Origin: Bacteroidota bacterium
GTDB lineage: Bacteria > Bacteroidota > Bacteroidia > Bacteroidales > Marinifilaceae
Reading direction: 5' to 3'
Assembly: GCA_023400335.1 (NCBI GenBank)
Contig: JAEXFF010000366.1
Coordinates: forward strand, 1-10,562
DNA: 10,562 nucleotides
A model generated the notes under the pieces. It was not told where the DNA came from and ran no database searches. It worked only from the letters and a program-made list of their open reading frames with translations. Below, piece after piece: positions 7,847 through 10,562 of the stretch. Positions within the stretch are counted from its first letter, which is position 1, and the number at the start of each line of letters is the position of its first letter. The translations under genes and the position numbers were made by a program.

Positions 7847-7894
7847 AAATGTGAAAATGTTCAAGTGTATAAGGGTTTAAATGCGGACATGAGA
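7847..7894 (+). repeat. Six degenerate 8-bp direct repeats between the OPT gene and pepT
   Basis: The tract divides without gaps into six octamers: AAATGTGA, AAATGTTC, AAGTGTAT, AAGGGTTT, AAATGCGG, ACATGAGA. The consensus is roughly AAATGTGN, and the fourth unit is the most diverged. A longer copy, GTTTAAATG, occurs at 7843-7851 and again at 7875-7883, 32 bases (four units) apart. No ORF of note runs through it. It could be a decayed satellite-like spacer or a set of binding sites; the sequence does not decide. Confidence 0.5.
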
Positions 7895-7977
7895 GAGGAG
7901 AAACTTAAACACTAGACTGATGGATTTTCGTATAAATTATTCGGCTTTTGGAGGATAAATAAATAAAAAATGAAGAT

Positions 7978-9195
7978 ATGGAATTAAAAGAACGTTTTTT
8001 TAAATATGTAGGATTTGATACGCAGAGTGATCCGGAGAGTGAAAAATTTCCATCTACGGATAAACAACTTGTGTTGCTCAGATACCTGGCTGAGGAAATG
8101 AAATCGCTTGGGTTGACTGAAGTCGAGATGGATCGGTATGGGTATGTCATGGGTACTTTGCCGGCAACAAAAGGATATGAAGATCGTCCTGTCATCGGTT
8201 TTATTTCTCATGTGGATACGAGTCCGGATATGAACGGAGCGAATATTCATCCTCAGATCATAGAAGATTATGACGGAAAAGATATCCGTCTGAATGAAAA
8301 CCTGAGCATGACGGTAGCAGATTTCCCTGAATTGACGTTTTTTAAAGGGCATACTTTGATCACAACGGACGGAACTTCTTTATTGGGGGCAGATGATAAG
8401 GCCGGGGTGGCAGAAATTATGACGGCTGCAGAATACCTGATCGGGCATCCTGAAATTCCGCATGGAAAAATACGGATTGGGTTTACGCCGGATGAAGAAA
8501 TCGGCCGGGGAGTCGACTTTTTTGATGTTTCCCGTTTCGGGGCTAAGTTTGCCTATACAATGGACGGAGGATTCGAAGGGGAACTGGAATATGAAAACTT
8601 CAATGCTGCCGGTGCTAAAATTGTTATACAGGGACGTAATATTCATCCGGGATATGCCAAGGATAAGATGTTGAATGCTTTACAGCTGGCTACTGAAATA
8701 AATGGCATGCTTCCGGCATGGGAGCGGCCTGAACATACCGAAGGGTATGAAGGATTCTATCATCTGACCGCTATCAGCGGCGGAGTTGAAAGTGCAGTAA
8801 TCGAATACATCATCCGGGACCATTCCCGGGAGAAATTTGAAGCAAAAAAACAATACCTCATTCGGGTAACGGATTATTTAACTCAAAAATACGGAGAAGG
8901 TGTAATTACCTTGAATTTAAAAGATCAGTATTATAACATGCGGGAAATGGTAGAACCTTATCCGGAAGTAATCGACAAGGCTCTCGAAGCTATGAAAGAA
9001 GCCGGAGTTACTCCTGTCGTACGTCCTATCCGCGGCGGTACCGACGGCGCCCGGCTTTCTTATATGGGATTGCCTTGTCCGAACCTTTTTACCGGTGGCA
9101 TGAATTTCCACGGCAAATATGAGTACTGTTCCTTAAATACCATGCAAAAAGCCATGCAGACCATACTGAATCTGGCCGGCCTTTGGGCAAAATAA
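7978..9195 (+). CDS. pepT: Peptidase T (tripeptide aminopeptidase), M20B family
   Basis: A 405-residue cytoplasmic zinc aminopeptidase that removes the N-terminal residue of tripeptides. Length and residue positions follow the E. coli/Salmonella enzyme closely: metal ligand His78 and Asp80 in S-H-V-D-T-S, bridging Asp140 in G-A-D-D-K-A-G, catalytic Glu173 and metal ligand Glu174 in P-D-E-E-I-G-R-G, Asp196 in M-D-G-G, and the late ligand His378 in M-N-F-H-G-K-Y-E. His223 in N-I-H-P-G belongs to the dimerisation domain, about 205-315. R-G-G-T-D-G near 352-357 is the conserved substrate-binding stretch. No signal peptide. The start at 7978 matches the family N-terminus (K-E-R-F-x-x-Y-V); an ATG at 7970 is out of frame and stops at once. 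It probably degrades peptides brought in by the upstream OPT transporter. Confidence 0.97.
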   Translation: MELKERFFKYVGFDTQSDPESEKFPSTDKQLVLLRYLAEEMKSLGLTEVEMDRYGYVMGTLPATKGYEDRPVIGFISHVDTSPDMNGANIHPQIIEDYDGKDIRLNENLSMTVADFPELTFFKGHTLITTDGTSLLGADDKAGVAEIMTAAEYLIGHPEIPHGKIRIGFTPDEEIGRGVDFFDVSRFGAKFAYTMDGGFEGELEYENFNAAGAKIVIQGRNIHPGYAKDKMLNALQLATEINGMLPAWERPEHTEGYEGFYHLTAISGGVESAVIEYIIRDHSREKFEAKKQYLIRVTDYLTQKYGEGVITLNLKDQYYNMREMVEPYPEVIDKALEAMKEAGVTPVVRPIRGGTDGARLSYMGLPCPNLFTGGMNFHGKYEYCSLNTMQKAMQTILNLAGLWAK

Positions 9196-9248
9196 ATTTT
9201 TTGTTCCGCTTTGGAATCCGTCCAGCCTTCGGACTTTAATCTATTTAT

Positions 9249-9301
9249 TCGGAGATTTTGTTTGGATATTCTTTATCCTTACAAAGTCTCTGATTTCTTT
9301 A
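9249..9301 (+). terminator. Strong hairpin terminator after pepT
   Basis: A long hairpin: an outer stem of 13 pairs (9249-9261 with 9281-9293, including two G-T wobbles), a symmetric TT/TT internal loop, and an inner stem GGATA (9264-9268) with TATCC (9274-9278) around the loop TTCTT. It is followed by the T-rich TTTCTTTA. It begins 53 bases after the pepT stop and is well placed to end that transcript. Confidence 0.7.
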
Positions 9302-9482
9302 TTTGCCCGTTTAAGTCATTTTTATATTGTGAGGGGATTTAATATCTTCCTCTTTGGCAAATAACTGATGCTTTGATGTTTCAGTAATGGTAAAGATTTA
9401 ATAATGTAACTTTTCTGTTTGTATACTTTCCCCTGTACTGCTTCATTTCTAAGCCAATTTTTTTTATTTTTAAATACTATAA
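9302..9482. other. AT-rich non-coding stretch, no recognised feature
   Basis: The stretch has many stops in all + frames. A 61-codon minus-strand frame across 9322-9507 starts only at TTG and is mainly Lys, Ile and Leu; I see no family pattern in it. I saw no tRNA, repeat array or mobile-element end here. Confidence 0.5.
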
Positions 9483-9605
9483 TTATCCATTTTCTTTTTT
9501 CTTCCAAAATCTGACGTTTTTAGGGTTTCAAAAAAGCCTGAAAAAGGCCAGAATAAGGCTTGTTCAAATTTTACTTTATCCGGTAGCAGGCATTTTAAAT
9601 TATTT

Positions 9606-9818
9606 TTGGAAAAGGTAGAATTAGAGGGTAAGGGGACTTATTTTATGGATTATTACGATTTAGAAAAATATTACCCCAATACCGGTACTTTTAAAATGGA
9701 TCATGAAAGATATTTGAATAATAAGGAAAATAATATTATTTCCAGTATGAGAAACACTGATTACGGAGAAACCATTATAGAAGCTTCCCGTGAACCTGAT
9801 TTTTTATCAGCACGATAG
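9606..9818 (+). pseudogene. Short unrecognised frame, possibly a gene remnant
   Basis: A 70-codon frame that ends in TAG at 9816-9818. The reading frame is open without an ATG back to 9483, giving about 111 codons of protein-like composition in AT-rich DNA. The only in-frame starts are TTG at 9606 and ATG at 9645 (57 residues). The part after 9645 is hydrophilic and varied (M-D-Y-Y-D-L-E-K-Y-Y-P-N-T-G, T-D-Y-G-E-T-I-I-E-A-S), unlike chance translation of AT-rich DNA. TATTTTTG at 9601-9608 matches a -7 promoter box but has no -33 partner at the right distance. I do not recognise a family. It may be the 5' remnant of the decayed frame that overlaps it at 9781, or a real small gene. Confidence 0.3.
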
Positions 9819-10269
9819 GGTATGTTAAAAAACTGATTTATTCAACGAAAGATTGTACGGAATTGGATTAGGGGCGCATAATTATTCAAAAGTGGTAAAA
9901 CAAGGTTTAAAAGATTAATTTTTAATTACTTTAAAGAATATGTCAGTTTGGGAAGCAGGCGGAATTCGGATTCGTAAGTTTACGGATTATATTTCTGATA
10001 CGGTTAAAGGAATTGACCGGGAATTTCTTTATAAAACCTTTGTCAAGGGCCGGAGTTCCGAAATATTACTTTATTATTTGTGCTATAATTTATCTGATTA
10101 TATTGAAACGAATTCGGCCTGTTTTTATACGTCAAACAAATTGCTTCAATTTTCATTCTTTAGATAAGAATCATATAAATATAACAGGATAATGCAAAAA
10201 AGAGGGGATAGATCGATAATTGCTTATGATTTTTCTAATTATGCAACTGTTCCGGATAAAGTACTTTAA
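9781..10269 (+). pseudogene. Decayed coding frame with three internal stops, family unknown
   Basis: One reading frame runs from 9781 to 10269 with only three internal stops in 162 codons (9826-9828, 9916-9918, 10165-10167), fewer than expected in such AT-rich sequence. The pieces look protein-like: L-F-N-E-R-L-Y-G-I-G-L-G-A-H-N-Y at 9838-9885, a 75-codon piece from ATG 9940 with S-V-W-E-A-G-G-I-R-I-R-K-F and V-K-G-I-D-R-E-F-L-Y-K, and a last piece from ATG 10192 with I-I-A-Y-D-F-S-N-Y. The F-V-K-G-R-S-S-E-I-L-L segment (about 10039-10071) faintly recalls the 'x-x-E-G-K-A-L-E-L-L-A' helix before the HTH of some AraC regulators, but no HTH can be seen, so this is only a guess. A frameshift near 9780 would join it to the frame at 9606. 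If so, this was one gene of at least 220 codons, now inactive. Confidence 0.35.
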
Positions 10270-10341
10270 TTTTTGTTGAAGCTGGCTTTATTTGGGAAGT
10301 TATATACTTGTACGTTGTATTTAAATTAATCAGATTGATTT

Positions 10342-10372
10342 TTTGAAATATAAATTTTTATTAATATATTTA
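10342..10372 (+). promoter_or_regulatory. Candidate promoter for the lipoprotein gene
   Basis: TTTG at 10342-10345 and TATATTTA at 10365-10372 are 19 bases apart, differing from the Bacteroidota consensus only in the last base of the -7 box. Transcription would start around 10379, about 45 bases before the ATG at 10424. The DNA is AT-rich, so chance matches are likely. A second, unpaired -7-like TAACTTTT lies at 10391-10398. Confidence 0.4.
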
Positions 10373-10423
10373 AACAATCTTAGCTAAGCATAACTTTTTC
10401 GATTATTTTTAAATAGTGGAAGT

Positions 10424-10562
10424 ATGTCAAGAGTCGTAAAAATCCTCTTTTTCGTTTTTCCGGCAATTCTGGTTGCCTGTTTGTTTTTGGGCTGTAGTGA
10501 AGACAGGAAGGTGGATATTCCTCCCCCTGTGGAACCTTACCTGAAGATAGAAACCGGCCTTT
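10424..10562 (+). CDS. Lipoprotein, N-terminal part only
   Basis: The first 46 codons of a secreted lipoprotein that continues past the window. Residues 1-24 form a signal peptide with Arg3 and Lys6, a hydrophobic core (I-L-F-F-V-F-P-A-I-L-V-A) and L-F-L-G-C, with Cys24 as the likely lipidated residue. The lipobox is imperfect because Phe occupies -3; Cys19 is a less likely alternative. The residues after Cys24, S-E-D-R, put acids at +2 and +3, resembling the acidic export signal that sends Bacteroidota lipoproteins to the cell surface. A Pro-rich linker (I-P-P-P-V-E-P-Y) follows, as is common before surface beta-sandwich or binding domains. The function cannot be told from this part. The candidate promoter upstream and the gap behind it suggest it begins a new transcription unit. 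Confidence 0.75.
   Translation, partial: MSRVVKILFFVFPAILVACLFLGCSEDRKVDIPPPVEPYLKIETGL

Noticed and set aside
7828..7851. AAGGAGG followed by an ATG in the transporter-pepT gap
   Set aside because: The ATG is followed at once by TGA, and the next ATG opens only seven codons, so it does not mark a gene.
9322..9507. A 61-codon minus-strand frame in the gap after pepT
   Set aside because: It starts only at TTG, has low-complexity Lys/Ile/Leu composition, and has no promoter or family signal.
9531..9562. Repeated GCCT/AGGC words that can form small hairpins
   Set aside because: Stems are six pairs or fewer with competing pairings, lie inside the open frame starting at 9483, and have no T-run after them.
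9302..10423. Possible CRISPR array, tRNA, insertion sequence or attachment site in the gene-poor end
   Set aside because: I saw no regularly spaced repeats, no cloverleaf or T-loop motif, no transposase-like frame and no terminal inverted repeats.

Overview
The window reads as chromosomal DNA of a member of the Bacteroidota, most likely a gut-type Bacteroidales. The evidence is a TTTG-N19-TAnnTTTG promoter upstream of the peptide transporter, almost no Shine-Dalgarno sequences, a lipoprotein with an acidic stretch after its cysteine, and family-level protein sequences typical of that phylum. Genus cannot be fixed from sequence alone. Every convincing gene is on the + strand.

Positions 1-5449 hold a tight run: the 3' end of a TolC-type outer-membrane factor, a HlyD/MacA-type periplasmic adaptor, a MacB/LolD-type ATPase, a four-helix MacB/FtsX-type permease, a LytS/YehU-type histidine kinase and a LytTR response regulator. 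The first four form a tripartite MacAB-TolC-like exporter in which the ATPase and permease are separate chains. The last two form a two-component system that probably senses an envelope condition and may control the exporter. A strong hairpin at 5572-5606 closes the run.

Positions 5792-9301 hold a peptide-use module: an OPT-family transporter behind a near-ideal Bacteroidota promoter, then peptidase T (pepT) and a strong terminator. The transporter would import small peptides and the cytoplasmic tripeptidase would trim them. The gap between the two genes carries six degenerate 8-bp direct repeats.

Positions 9302-10423 are AT-rich and hold no convincing intact gene. Two overlapping reading frames, interrupted by stops, look like the remains of one or two decayed genes. 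At 10424 a lipoprotein gene begins, with a candidate promoter, and runs off the window.

I found no clear undescribed system. The items most worth a second look are the decayed region, the octamer repeat tract and the possible coupling of the exporter to the LytTR system.
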